A stretch of DNA of 64,000 nt. Origin: Bradyrhizobium sp. 190. GTDB lineage: Bacteria > Pseudomonadota > Alphaproteobacteria > Rhizobiales > Xanthobacteraceae. This document shows, in pieces, positions 18,028 to 27,106 of the stretch. The stretch spans positions 508,501 through 572,500 of the forward strand of contig NZ_JADPJL010000012.1 of assembly GCF_023073415.1 (NCBI RefSeq). The letters are read 5' to 3'. The notes beneath the pieces were generated by a model. It did not search any database. It worked only from the letters and a program-made list of their open reading frames with translations, and was not told the origin of the DNA. How positions within the stretch are numbered: the first letter of the stretch is position 1; the number at the start of each line of letters is the position of its first letter. A program made the translations under genes and the position numbers.

Positions 18028-19251
18028 ATGAAATTCTCACGTAGCAGGCGGCTGATCACCTTGGGTGTGATGCTGGGCGCAAACGCACTTCTTCATCAGA
18101 CCGCTCAAGCGCAAGGCAATCCCCTCGTTTTTGGGGTGATCTTGCCCCAATCTGGCGCCGCTTCCCAGTACGCCGGTCCGATCCAAACCGGCTTGGAGGT
18201 CGCACAGAAGCAGATCAATGATGCAGGCGGAATTGCTGGTCGGAAGCTTGAAATCGTCTATCGCGACAGCGGCTCGACCGCGCAACGCGCTTTGCTCGCT
18301 GCACGCGAGTTGGTTGAGGAGCGGAAGGTCGACATCCTCTATCCAGAGGCCATAAGTGGCCTGACACTCGCCGTCTTGCCATACACCAGCGAAAAAAAGA
18401 TCCTGACGATTACACAGGGCACGGCTCCGAAGATTGGCGATGCCAAGGAGTTCCCTTACAGCTTTCAGATGGGGGACGTCGCCTTGAAGCGTGCCCCGGC
18501 CATCGCCGCCGGGCTCCGGAAGGTGGGAGGCAAAAAGGTCGGTATCCTAGTCTCGACCAATCCGAGCAACCTCGCAAACGGCGAGCAACTAAAAAGTGAA
18601 ATTCCAGCGAAGGGGATGGAAGTTGTCGGCATGAAGACTTTCTCGCCGGACGCAAAGGACCTCGGTGCGAATCTGCAATCGTTGCGCGACGCCGGCGCAG
18701 ACAGCATCGCCTTCGATTCGACGTCGCGCGAAAGCATCCGGGCCTTGATGGTCGGCCTCCAGACACTCAGTTGGAAAGCGCCCGTGGTGAGCGGCAACGC
18801 CGCCCTGTCCGGCGATCTCACGAGCGTCGTGCCTACGCCGGTGAGCGGCCAGTTCCACGCCATCTTCTACCGCGCCGGCACCCGGATGGGTGGTTCGCCG
18901 AATCCTGATCTACAGATTTTCGTGTCCGAACTGCGCAAGCTTGGACCTATCCCCAACTTCGGCTTCAGCCTAGGCGCCCGGGACTTGGTGTATACGATCA
19001 AGTGGGGCGTCGAAAAAGCGGCCAAGATGCCGGGCGGTATCAACTCGGACAACATCAAGGCCGCCTTCGAGTCGATCGGAACCGCAACCGATTATTCTGC
19101 GACAAACTCGCTTGCTCTGGGCAATCCGGCCTGGACGAAAGCAGATCACACTTCGTCAAACGCCGACTACTCAAAATTCTGGGGACTGGTTCGCACGAGC
19201 GCGGCAGTGGACGGAATGTACGAAGGCGAAGAGCTGAACTTCAAGGATTGA
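18028..19251 (+). CDS. livK: Periplasmic branched-chain amino acid-type binding protein (LivK family)
   Basis: This 407-residue exported protein would capture the cargo for the livHMGF importer. It has a signal peptide (positive MKFSRSRR start, hydrophobic core, cleavage near AQAQG) and the type I periplasmic fold pattern: VFGVILPQSGAASQYAGP, GGIAGRKLEIVYRDSGS and EERKVDILYPE. ATG 18028 follows AAAGGAGAAG. The binding site cannot be read for a ligand. The hydrolase gene that follows 15 bases after the stop suggests an ester- or lactone-like cargo, which is inference. Confidence 0.92.
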   Translation: MKFSRSRRLITLGVMLGANALLHQTAQAQGNPLVFGVILPQSGAASQYAGPIQTGLEVAQKQINDAGGIAGRKLEIVYRDSGSTAQRALLAARELVEERKVDILYPEAISGLTLAVLPYTSEKKILTITQGTAPKIGDAKEFPYSFQMGDVALKRAPAIAAGLRKVGGKKVGILVSTNPSNLANGEQLKSEIPAKGMEVVGMKTFSPDAKDLGANLQSLRDAGADSIAFDSTSRESIRALMVGLQTLSWKAPVVSGNAALSGDLTSVVPTPVSGQFHAIFYRAGTRMGGSPNPDLQIFVSELRKLGPIPNFGFSLGARDLVYTIKWGVEKAAKMPGGINSDNIKAAFESIGTATDYSATNSLALGNPAWTKADHTSSNADYSKFWGLVRTSAAVDGMYEGEELNFKD

Positions 19252-19266
19252 AAGGACGTAAAGTTC

Positions 19267-20259
19267 ATGATGATTCAAACCGTCACGGGGCCCGTCGACG
19301 TTAACGATTTGGGGCGTACCCTTGTGCATGAGCACCTCTATGTTTCCTTTCCCGGCGCGGAACTTGACCCGAAGGCGACATTCGATCGACCGGCCTTTGT
19401 CGCGGAAGCAGTAAGACGGCTGACGCAATTGCGCGTCGAGCACGGTGTCCGCACATTCGTCGATCCATGCCCGATGGAAATGGGTCGCGATGTTCGGCTC
19501 ATGGCCGAAGTTTCCGAGAAGGCACAGATGAACATCGTCTGTTGCACAGGGTTCTATACGGAAGCGCGAGGGTTACCGTCGTACTGGCGAAATTCGACGG
19601 TCGAGCAGATCGCCGAGCTGTACATCCACGAGCTTGAGCGAGGTGTGGGCGACACGGGCATTCGCGCGGGGGCCATCAAGTGTGCTAGTGAGGGGCAGCC
19701 GACCATGACTGAAGGAGAGGCGAAGTGCTTCGCCGCGGCATCCATAGCGCAGCAGGCTACCGGCGTTTCCATCATCACCCACACGCATGCAGGGCTTGGC
19801 GGGCCGGAGCAGCAGGATGTATTTGAGCGGCATGGCGTGCCGCTGCATCGCGCGCTCATCGGTCATTGTTGCGGGAGCTCCGATCGTGCATATCATCGAA
19901 GCATCGCCGGGCGGGGCTCGTACGTTGGATTTGATCGTATCGGGCTCACCCACTTTCAGAAAGATGAGGTCCGCGCGGACTGCCTTGTTGACTTGTTTCG
20001 CGCTGGGCACTCGCATCGAATTCTAATGAGTCAGGACCATTGGTGCGCCTTGCGTGGCCGCCATGGAAGTCCATCGGATGAGGCGGCAATCAAGGCTGCC
20101 GCGACACAAGCCAACAACCCTTGGGGGCCTGGTTTCACGCACCTCTTTACCACCTTTGTTCCAATGTTGCTGGAGCGAGGCTTAAAGCAGGAGGAGATCT
20201 TTGCGCTGCTGGACGAAAACCCCCGCCGCTTTTTCGCGGGGGGGCCATCTGGTGCGTAA
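19267..20259 (+). CDS. Phosphotriesterase-family metal-dependent hydrolase
   Basis: This 330-residue TIM-barrel enzyme belongs to the phosphotriesterase/lactonase family of the amidohydrolase superfamily. All expected binuclear metal ligands are present: His21-x-His23, the bridging Lys138 in GAIKCAS, His172 in THTHAG, His200 in LIGHCC and Asp257 in SQDH. The C-terminal NPRRFF motif is also typical. Bacterial members are mostly lactonases, with phosphotriesterase activity as a side reaction. It is the last gene of the livHMGFK operon, so it probably opens a lactone or ester brought in by that importer. ATG 19267 or the next ATG (19270) may be used. Confidence 0.92.
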   Translation: MMIQTVTGPVDVNDLGRTLVHEHLYVSFPGAELDPKATFDRPAFVAEAVRRLTQLRVEHGVRTFVDPCPMEMGRDVRLMAEVSEKAQMNIVCCTGFYTEARGLPSYWRNSTVEQIAELYIHELERGVGDTGIRAGAIKCASEGQPTMTEGEAKCFAAASIAQQATGVSIITHTHAGLGGPEQQDVFERHGVPLHRALIGHCCGSSDRAYHRSIAGRGSYVGFDRIGLTHFQKDEVRADCLVDLFRAGHSHRILMSQDHWCALRGRHGSPSDEAAIKAAATQANNPWGPGFTHLFTTFVPMLLERGLKQEEIFALLDENPRRFFAGGPSGA

Positions 20260-20439
20260 GCGGACCTTGCCGCAACTGATCAGCACGCAGCTCGTCCATT
20301 AGGCTCAGCAGCATCGGAATGATGACGCCGTTTCGGTTGGCGAGTCTCAGGTATGGCGACTCCAACACCTACTTGACGGGCAACTCGCACAAAACATGCA
20401 TTGCCGAAGGGATGATTGAGCAACCTAAGGAGTTCGACC

Positions 20440-21210
20440 GTGGGAAAAGGGCGAGCGGCGCAAGACGCCGCGCAGGCAGCGCTGCGCGAAATTGGCGAAG
20501 ATAACACTGTCTCTCTCGCGAAATTAGTTTCCGAGGCGCGCGTACGCGCCGCACCGAAGAAATCAAGTGCACCGCGGCGGCGGCGGACCCAGGAAGAGCG
20601 TCGATCCGAATCGGAAGAGCGACTTCTCGCCGCGGCAATCGACTTACTCTCGCGCAAAGGTTGGGTGGGAATGACGCTGGCGGAGATCGGCGAGGCAGCC
20701 GGGTACAGCCGCGGCCAGGCGACGCATCAGTTCGGCAATAAGGGTGCCTTACTGCGCGCTTTGGTGTCACGCATGTATCAATCGTTCACGGAAAAAATAC
20801 AAGAGGCGCCGCCATCGACTAGGGGACTGCATGCGGTGTTGAGCTACGTACGCGTGTACTTCGGACGCACCGACGCGGAGTGGGTAAATACCCGCGCAAA
20901 TCTGCTGTTGCTCGCTGAGACATTGCTGGATGACTCCGAGACCCTCGATATTGTTCACGAAAGCAGCCGTCCGATTGTTGCTTGGCTGGAGGATAACTTG
21001 CGCATAGGCCTTGCGAAGGGCGAGGTGCGACCGGATGTGGATATCAAGCTAGGCGCCGAATTCGTAGTTGGTGTCACACGTGGTCTGGCTCAAATGCGCC
21101 TTGCGCAAGGTCGCATGACCGACTTACGCAAAAACAAAGAGCAGGTGGTTTCAGTGGTCGAACAAGCATTCGCGACACCAAGCGGCCGCGATGGAGCTAG
21201 GAGTTCGTGA
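20440..21210 (+). CDS. TetR-family regulator, unit A copy
   Basis: This 256-residue repressor has an N-terminal extension of roughly 50 residues ending in a basic patch (RRRRTQEERR) before the TetR DNA-binding domain, whose helix-turn-helix reads MTLAEIGEAAGYSRGQATHQFGNK. The GTG at 20440 is supported by AAGGAG seven bases upstream; the same site and start are conserved in the second copy at 45238, from which it differs at few positions. It overlaps the next start (ATGA). The likely target is the ACCAACAAGT element seen six times in the window, but that is inference. Confidence 0.9.
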   Translation: MGKGRAAQDAAQAALREIGEDNTVSLAKLVSEARVRAAPKKSSAPRRRRTQEERRSESEERLLAAAIDLLSRKGWVGMTLAEIGEAAGYSRGQATHQFGNKGALLRALVSRMYQSFTEKIQEAPPSTRGLHAVLSYVRVYFGRTDAEWVNTRANLLLLAETLLDDSETLDIVHESSRPIVAWLEDNLRIGLAKGEVRPDVDIKLGAEFVVGVTRGLAQMRLAQGRMTDLRKNKEQVVSVVEQAFATPSGRDGARSS

Positions 21211-21395
21211 TGAGCGACGGCATGAGAGACATACTCCACGATGCTGCACGTCGCAACTTTGAAGATCAACCGTCTTACTTGTGGGCAGTTCTGCAAGAAG
21301 CTGGGTTCGATGGAGCACTGCTGCCAGAGGGCAAGAGCGGAGCCGGCTCGAGCTGGGCAGTCGCATACAGCCTGGTCACGGGGGTGGAGCGATGA
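21210..21395 (+). pseudogene. Acyl-CoA dehydrogenase (small partner), N-terminal remnant, unit A
   Basis: The first 61 codons match the start of the intact gene at 32180: MSDGMRDILHDAARR, LWAVLQEAGFDGALLPE and a following Gly/Ser-rich stretch with SWA. The other 300 codons are missing, deleted in frame so that the remnant ends in ATGA overlapping the next acyl-CoA dehydrogenase. It starts in overlap with the TetR stop. The remnant has no active site. If the two dehydrogenases form a heteromer, the partner must come from unit B. Confidence 0.8.
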
Positions 21396-22540
21396 ACAAT
21401 GTGTCTTTCCCTCGCCCACGGCAATCCGACGTCGGCGAGAAGCTGCGAGTTGAGGTTCGCGAGTTCCTCAATGACTGGCGCGGCGCACGACACGACCAGC
21501 ACGCGGCCACCATCTTCGGCGGCTTCGATCCACAGTTCAGCGAAGCGCTGGGTGCGCGAGGCTGGATCGGCATGGGCTTCCCCAAGCGCTACGGCGGTGG
21601 CGGGTACGGACTCGTGGAACGCTATGTTGTCCTCGAGGAATTGCTGGGGGCCCGGGCTCCGATCACCGCGCATGCGGTGGCCGACCGGCAGAGTGGCCCT
21701 TTGCTGCTGAGATACGGCAGCGAACGGCAACGCGAGGAAATCCTGCCACGGATCGCGGCGGGCAAATGCACTTTCAGCATCGGGATGAGTGAGCCGGATT
21801 CCGGGTCGGACCTGGCCTCGGTGCGCACACGCGCCACGAAAGTGGATGGAGGTTGGCTCGTAAACGGCGCGAAGATCTGGACGACGAATGCGCACCGCAG
21901 CCACTACATGATCCTGCTGTGTCGCACGTCGCCAGCGAGTCAAACGCGTCATGAGGGACTAAGTCAGTTCCTGGTAGACATGAAGAAGTCCGGGATTGTC
22001 TGTCGCCCCATTGTCAACATTGCCGGTGACCAGGACTTCAACGAAGTGCACTTCCAAGACGTCTTGCTCCCAGCCGACGCCCTTATTGGTGCTGAAGGCG
22101 ACGGCTGGCGACAGGTCACGAGCGAACTGGCGTTCGAGCGAAGCGGACCGGAACGTTTCCTTTCACACCTGGGTGTGCTGGAAGAGCTTGCTACCGCTCT
22201 GAAGCGACAACGATCGCCTGAGGGCGTTAAAGCGCTCGGGCGGCTGGTAGCCCACCTCGCGACGCTGCGGCGCATGTCGCGATCTGTAGCTACATTGATC
22301 GCGGACGAGCAGGATCCCGCGCTACATGCCGCCCTGGTAAAGGATCTCGGCACAGTCTTCGAGCAAGAGATCCCAGAGGTGGCCCGACTGGTGCTGCGGA
22401 CTGAGCCCGATCCCACTGCCTCTGACAGCTATAGCGTGGCTCTGGCCCATGTCATTCTCAATGCGCCGTCCTCCACGATCCGCGGCGGTACCAAGGAAGT
22501 CTTGCGCGGCATCGTCGCAAAGTCGCTCGGTCTACGTTGA
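21392..22540 (+). CDS. Acyl-CoA dehydrogenase (large partner), unit A
   Basis: This 382-residue flavoprotein oxidises an acyl-CoA to the enoyl-CoA. The middle domain has the FAD/substrate motif GMSEPDSGSDLASVRTRA and the C-terminal domain ends with STIRGGTKEVLRGIVAKSLGL. At the usual catalytic-base region there is no obvious Glu in the standard place by eye, as in steroid-type FadE subunits that work in pairs. It is paralogous to 33250-34389 over its full length. ATG 21392 overlaps the remnant stop. Confidence 0.9.
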   Translation: MNNVSFPRPRQSDVGEKLRVEVREFLNDWRGARHDQHAATIFGGFDPQFSEALGARGWIGMGFPKRYGGGGYGLVERYVVLEELLGARAPITAHAVADRQSGPLLLRYGSERQREEILPRIAAGKCTFSIGMSEPDSGSDLASVRTRATKVDGGWLVNGAKIWTTNAHRSHYMILLCRTSPASQTRHEGLSQFLVDMKKSGIVCRPIVNIAGDQDFNEVHFQDVLLPADALIGAEGDGWRQVTSELAFERSGPERFLSHLGVLEELATALKRQRSPEGVKALGRLVAHLATLRRMSRSVATLIADEQDPALHAALVKDLGTVFEQEIPEVARLVLRTEPDPTASDSYSVALAHVILNAPSSTIRGGTKEVLRGIVAKSLGLR

Positions 22541-22580
22541 GGCGTATGACCGTAGGACAGGGCTGGCGTCCGATAACATG

Positions 22581-22597
22581 CTTGTTATTCAACAATC
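22581..22597. promoter_or_regulatory. Small palindrome upstream of the enoyl-CoA hydratase
   Basis: CTTGTTATTCAACAATC contains TTGTTaTTCAACAA, an imperfect inverted repeat. It resembles the TTGTTGGT...ACA operators at 26974 and 47066 at 14 of 20 positions when aligned by eye. It is a weak candidate site in the 129-base gap before the hydratase. Confidence 0.3.
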
Positions 22598-22669
22598 AAA
22601 TTATTAGAAGATGAAGCACTCGCCTATCCCGATCGCGCAGAAAGGCATCACATGCAACCAGGAGCGAAC

Positions 22670-23443
22670 ATGGAAGAACTCCTACTAGAGCAGAGCGAGG
22701 GTGTGTTGTGGCTCAAGCTGAATCGGCCGCAGGCCCTGAATGCGCTCACGGCCTCGCTCGTTGACGCCCTGACAGCGGCAATTGAAGGTGCTCAGAGGGA
22801 TCCGGAGGTGCGAGTAATCGTGCTGACCGGCGAAGGCCGAGCATTTTGCGCCGGTGCTGATCTGAAGGACAGCGCAAAGCGCGGGCCCGACGCCGGCTTT
22901 GCCTTCGTCAAAGCCATCGGCGCATTGACCGAACTGATGGAGGCTTGCACCAAGCCGGTCGTCGCGGCCATCAACGGCATCGCCGTCGCCGGCGGACTGG
23001 AGCTTGTACTCGCATGTGATCTTGTCTTCGCAGCAGAGTCTTCTGTTCTTGGGGATGCACACTCGAACTACGCCCTATTCCCGGGTGGCGGCGCGACGGT
23101 GCGTCTTCCGAGAAAAATCGGCGTCAACAACGCAAAGCATGTCATGTTCAGCGGGGAATCGCTTCCCGCCAGTGAATGGAAGGCTCTAGGCCTGGTGAGC
23201 CGGGTCGTTCCTAATGCAGGTTTCATCGACGCCGTCGCTATGTCGGCTAAGAAGCTTGCTACCAAGAGTCCCTTGGTACTGGCCAGAATGAAGCAAGCAC
23301 TCAATGACTCAATTGATCAGCCGGCGCCCATTGCCCTGCGTTATGAACGTGTGCTGAGCAACTTGCACAATTTTTCTGCTGACCGTGCAGAGGGGCTGGC
23401 CGCCTTTAAGGAAAAGCGCGCTCCACAGTTCCAAGGGAAATAG
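22670..23443 (+). CDS. Enoyl-CoA hydratase, unit A
   Basis: This 257-residue crotonase-fold enzyme hydrates an enoyl-CoA. LKLNRPQALNALTASL, GEGRAFCAGADLKD (first oxyanion-hole segment) and AINGIAVAGGLELVLACDL (second segment) are present, and the tail FKEKRAPQFQGK is typical. It is nearly colinear with the unit B copy at 34454. ATG 22670 follows AGGAGCGAAC; a second ATG at 22652 is possible. It lies after the dehydrogenase and before the CoA transferase, the beta-oxidation order. Confidence 0.92.
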   Translation: MEELLLEQSEGVLWLKLNRPQALNALTASLVDALTAAIEGAQRDPEVRVIVLTGEGRAFCAGADLKDSAKRGPDAGFAFVKAIGALTELMEACTKPVVAAINGIAVAGGLELVLACDLVFAAESSVLGDAHSNYALFPGGGATVRLPRKIGVNNAKHVMFSGESLPASEWKALGLVSRVVPNAGFIDAVAMSAKKLATKSPLVLARMKQALNDSIDQPAPIALRYERVLSNLHNFSADRAEGLAAFKEKRAPQFQGK

Positions 23444-23529
23444 TTGCGGAAGCTCTTGGAATGTCGCTGACAAAATAGTTCGTCGGCGCCTTGTTATCAA
23501 CTGCTCTGCGTCCTGCAGCACTTTTGAGG

Positions 23530-23780
23530 AGACTTTAGTGAAGGTTCACCGCAGGAATGACTGGTGCGGCGCCTCGAAAGCGTTCTGTAACCGGGTCATC
23601 GTCGAGAACCGGCCGCCGGGGAGCGAACGGGCGGTTGAACTGATGGACGCTCTGACAAGACGCCGCCTCGCACCGAACATCGCTGCGCTGCCCTCACCTC
23701 TGCGTCTGCCCGGCGGTAAGGGATACGCCTCTGCCCCCGGAACTGCGCTCCCAAACATTGCAGGCGCGGAGCGGCGATAG
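23530..23780 (+). pseudogene. Remnant of a Bug-family binding protein gene, unit A
   Basis: A 19-base block shared with the intact Bug gene of unit B (GGTCATCGTCGAGAACCGG, there near 35484) encodes VIVENR. It sits between the hydratase and the CoA transferase, exactly where unit B has the full gene at 35267-36274. The rest of the unit B gene is deleted or unrecognisable here. The open frame around it is not a credible protein. Confidence 0.55.
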
Positions 23781-23861
23781 GGACCAAAAATTTTTGGCAG
23801 ACGGCCGGCGTCAAAACCTGCCATTCAACTCAGAAAATTGGCCAACCAAGGGACGGAAACC

Positions 23862-25061
23862 ATGGAACAAAGAGACAAAGGGCCGCTTTCTGGTGTGCGG
23901 GTGATCGACCTCGGAACGATGGTGGCGGGGCCCGTCGCCGCGACATTACTTTCGGACTTCGGCGCGGAGGTCATCAAGGTTGAACAGCCAGGCCGGGGAG
24001 ACACGCTACGCCACATCGGCCCGTACGCAGATGGCGAGAGTCTCTGGTGGAATGTCGAGGGGCGAAACAAGAAGTCCATCACGCTCGACTTGCACCATCC
24101 GGAAGCACAGCGGATCCTCAAGGAATTGGTGAAACATGCCGACGTTGTTGTTGAAAATTTTCGTCCGGGCACTTTGGAGAAGTGGAATCTGTCGTGGCAG
24201 GAACTGGAGAAGATCAATCCACGGCTTGTGATGCTCAGCGTCTCCGGCTACGGCCAGACCGGGCCCTACGCATCGCGCGCGGGCTACGACCGCATGGGCC
24301 TGGCCATGGGCGGGGTGCTGAACATCACGGGATATCCCGACCGTGCGCCGGTGCGGCCCGGCACGGCTATGGCCGATTATCAAACAGCGCTTTTTGGCGC
24401 GTTCGGGACGATGGTGGCGCTGTACAACCGCGACGCGCGAGGCGGAAAGGGTCAGCAAGTCGATCTCTCGCTGTTTGAAGCGGTATTTCGCTTCACCGAT
24501 GTCATGGTGACCGCGTATGAGAAGCTTGGCCTCAAGCGCGAACGTACTGGAAACGTGCACTTCGCCGCTGCTCCCGGCGATCATTTCCAAACGATCGATG
24601 GCCGCTACATCGTGCTCACCGTATCGTCGGACCGTATGTTCGCGCGCTTGTGCGAAATTATTCCGGAATTCATCGGCGACGAGCGGTTCCAAACGCACGC
24701 CAAGCGCCTCGCCAATGTGGAAGCGGCCAATCGGATGGTGGCCGCGTGGATGAAGTCACTACCTGTGCCGGAAGTCTGCCGCGTTCTTGACGCGAAGGGC
24801 CTTGCCTACTCGCTCATCTATTCCGTCGAGGACATTGTTGCGGACCCTCAGTACGACGCGCGCGAGGCCATCGTCACTGTCGAGCACCCGAGGCTCGGAG
24901 CGTTAAAGATGCCAGCGGTGCAGCCGAGGTTCAGCCAGACGCCGGCACCCAAAGTGCACGCGGCCCCCGACTTGGGTGCGCACACGGAGGAAGTCCTGCA
25001 GGAACTCGCAGGTGTCTCGGTTGAGAAGCTGGCCGAGCTGAGGAAGGCCGGAATCGTCTAG
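23862..25061 (+). CDS. CaiB/BaiF-family CoA transferase, unit A
   Basis: This 399-residue class III CoA transferase activates an acid by moving CoA from a donor thioester. GVRVIDLGTMVAGPVAATLLSDFG is followed by EVIKVEQPGRGD (the catalytic Asp region), then VVVENFRPGTLEKW and GYGQTGPYASRAGYD. The length fits the family. The near-identical unit B copy is at 36344-37543. I chose ATG 23862 (an in-frame ATG at 23838 is possible). Its C-terminal 70 codons recur in the chimeric ORF at 46008. Confidence 0.92.
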   Translation: MEQRDKGPLSGVRVIDLGTMVAGPVAATLLSDFGAEVIKVEQPGRGDTLRHIGPYADGESLWWNVEGRNKKSITLDLHHPEAQRILKELVKHADVVVENFRPGTLEKWNLSWQELEKINPRLVMLSVSGYGQTGPYASRAGYDRMGLAMGGVLNITGYPDRAPVRPGTAMADYQTALFGAFGTMVALYNRDARGGKGQQVDLSLFEAVFRFTDVMVTAYEKLGLKRERTGNVHFAAAPGDHFQTIDGRYIVLTVSSDRMFARLCEIIPEFIGDERFQTHAKRLANVEAANRMVAAWMKSLPVPEVCRVLDAKGLAYSLIYSVEDIVADPQYDAREAIVTVEHPRLGALKMPAVQPRFSQTPAPKVHAAPDLGAHTEEVLQELAGVSVEKLAELRKAGIV

Positions 25062-25218
25062 CCGCGCAATGGGCACAGTGCGACGGCGGGTCGAAAACGA
25101 TTAGCGGGGGAAAAATGAGAATAAAGCAGTCGATGCGATTTCGAAGACCCCTGCATAACCGACGAATGCCTTCGGCGCGCCTCCCGGACAATCTCGGGAT
25201 TGTGCTGGTGGCAATGCG

Positions 25219-25286
25219 ATGACTACGTCCCCGGTCAAGACCGAACCCCTCGGGAAACCGTGGAGAGTTTCACCCGGTGGGTCTGA
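25219..25286 (+). pseudogene. Nitroreductase remnant, unit A
   Basis: The first eight codons (MTTSPVKT) match the start of the unit C nitroreductase relic at 46443. They run directly into TPRETVESFTRWV and a stop in another frame, which is the last 13 residues of the intact unit B enzyme at 37552. The middle 210 codons are deleted. It marks the nitroreductase position in the unit order. Confidence 0.8.
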
Positions 25287-25764
25287 CCGACGTAGATTTC
25301 GCCGGCTCGATCGTTGTCTTTGACTGAACAGCATCGTTTAGCCGCGGGCTCTACTCAAGGTGGGACGGCTGGCCGCTTACGGTAGTGCTGCCGCTCATAG
25401 GCTGCGCTGCGCCGCGCGCGCCATTCCACCCGCCAGGTAGTGCGAGCCGAAGCAACTCTCGGTACCGATACGTGCCCCCGGAGTACCACGACAAAGCACC
25501 TTGCCGGTTGTTTTCAGTGGCTCGTTCAAACCCAGCTACCGCTCTCCGCGGCACTCACGCAGGTTGGTTTGCAGCGAGCATTCCTCCTTGCCTCGCCGTA
25601 GCGTCGGGTGCTGACGTGGCAAAACCTTGCTCGCGCCGACGACGCTGAACGCCGTGGAGACATACTCGCTGCGATCCTCATTCGGGCTGACGCCCACGGG
25701 CGGCGTCGTTTTGCATCCGGACCGCGCGCCACCTGTGCGCACTCGTGGCATCGGCGCCGTCTTG
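25287..25764. other. Intergenic stretch between unit A and a convergent acyl-CoA dehydrogenase
   Basis: No gene is supported. ORFs on both strands are open by chance in GC-rich DNA and carry no motif I recognise. The next gene on the right converges on this stretch. Confidence 0.6.
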
Positions 25765-26904
25765 CTAACCGTTCAGCAACTGCTTCGCGATCATGTTCCG
25801 CTGGATCTCGTTGGCGCCCTCGAAGATCCTGGTAACACGCAGATCGCGGTACACCCGCTCCACTATCATGCCCCTGATGTAGCCCGCGCCGCCAAAAATC
25901 TGCAACGCCTTATCAGCGACACGACTGGCAGCCTCTGTGCAGAATACCTTGGCGTAGGAGCACTTCAGGCGCACGTCATCGCCGTTTTGCAGGCCCGATG
26001 CCGCATCCAGCAACAGCAAGCGGGCGGCATGCTGATCCATGGCCATGTCGGCCAGCATATGTTGCACCGCCTGGTGACTGGACAGAGGCTCGCCGAAGGT
26101 CAGGCGGTCTTTCGAGTATTGAAGCGCGTGTTCGAACGCGATCTGGCTGCTTCCCAGCGCTTGACAGGCCACATTGATGCGACCTTCATTCAGCCCCTCC
26201 AGTGCATAGTAGAACCCGCGGTTCTCCTCGCCGAGCAGATTCTCGGCTGGCACCTCGCAATTTTCGAACGTGAGTCCAAAAACGCCGTCGTTCATCCACC
26301 CCATGGTGGGAATCGGCTTGCTGATGCCGAATCCGGGATTTTGAGGCTCCACGAGGAAGCAGGAAACGCCGTCGCGGCCTTTGCTCTTGTCCGTCCTGGC
26401 AAACACCAGGATCACACCGGCCTTGTTTGCGTTAGAAATGAGCATCTTTGACCCGTTGAGAACCCACTTGTCGCCCTTTCTTACGGCAGTGGTCTTCATT
26501 GCGGCAACGTCGGATCCGGCGTCCGGTTCGGTCAGTGCAAAGGAGCCCGCCTTCGTACCCGCCGCAATCTGAGGGAGCCATTGTTCCTTCTGCTTTGCCG
26601 TGCCGTGGCGGAGGAGAGCGTGGGGGATCGGCCCCATGGAGGGGCGAACCAGCGGCCAGAACTGAGGCGGCATGCGCGCGAGCTCCAGCGAGATCAGAGC
26701 CAAAGTCACTTTGTCGACATTGGTCCCGCCGAATTCCTCGGGGATGGCAAGCCCGTAGTAGCCCGCCTTGCGCAAGGTCGCGTCCACCACGTCGGGCACC
26801 TCGTTTGTTTCGTGGAAGTGCGCCTCGTGCTTGAGCAGGTCGTTGACCATCTTGTGCGTCATTTCCTGCATCGCGCGCGCATCGTCGGAAAGCTTGAAGT
26901 CCAT
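25765..26904 (-). CDS. Acyl-CoA dehydrogenase
   Basis: This 379-residue flavoprotein has the standard dehydrogenase layout: ALTEPDAGSDVAAMKTTA (FAD/substrate loop), SKMLISNANKAGVI in the beta domain, and the C-terminal helices QIFGGAGYIRG and RIFEGANEIQRNMIAKQLL. It is a close paralogue of 40213-41352. It is read away from the CoA transferase at 27107, and the 200-base gap between them holds a TTG...ACCAACAAGT element. Its position inside the duplicated gene set suggests the same pathway. Confidence 0.93.
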   Translation of the reverse strand: MDFKLSDDARAMQEMTHKMVNDLLKHEAHFHETNEVPDVVDATLRKAGYYGLAIPEEFGGTNVDKVTLALISLELARMPPQFWPLVRPSMGPIPHALLRHGTAKQKEQWLPQIAAGTKAGSFALTEPDAGSDVAAMKTTAVRKGDKWVLNGSKMLISNANKAGVILVFARTDKSKGRDGVSCFLVEPQNPGFGISKPIPTMGWMNDGVFGLTFENCEVPAENLLGEENRGFYYALEGLNEGRINVACQALGSSQIAFEHALQYSKDRLTFGEPLSSHQAVQHMLADMAMDQHAARLLLLDAASGLQNGDDVRLKCSYAKVFCTEAASRVADKALQIFGGAGYIRGMIVERVYRDLRVTRIFEGANEIQRNMIAKQLLNG

Positions 26905-26973
26905 GGGGGACCCTTGGGTATCTCGGAATGAATGCCTCCATTATTTCGAGGAGCCACCGTGTGGTCAATAAAA

Positions 26974-26993
26974 ACTTGTTGGTCGACACACAA
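26974..26993 (-). promoter_or_regulatory. Operator-like element related to the shared promoter (unit A)
   Basis: On the minus strand the 20 bases read TTGTGTGTCGACCAACAAGT, matching the shared promoter (TTGACATACRACCAACAAGT) at 14 or 15 positions, including the whole block ACCAACAAGT. It points toward the acyl-CoA dehydrogenase at 26904 and lies about 115 bases before the CoA transferase start at 27107. A second copy is at 47066-47085. Confidence 0.6.
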
Positions 26994-27106
26994 TAATCGC
27001 TTTACAATCAGCCCGGGGTGCATGGGTTTCGAACAACGCTGACCCTGGAAGATTGGCCACGTGGCGTGCGACAGGACCCGCGCTGACAAGAAAGGTGAGT
27101 AATCCT

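Noticed and set aside
20220..20242. Hairpin CCCCCGC / GCGGGGG near the end of the phosphotriesterase-family gene, looking like a terminator
   Set aside because: It lies inside the coding region before the stop and encodes the conserved NPRRFF ending; there is no T-run after the stem.
25627..26451. Plus-strand ORF of 274 codons before and across the minus-strand acyl-CoA dehydrogenase
   Set aside because: Most of it is antisense to the dehydrogenase; the remaining part has no recognisable domain.
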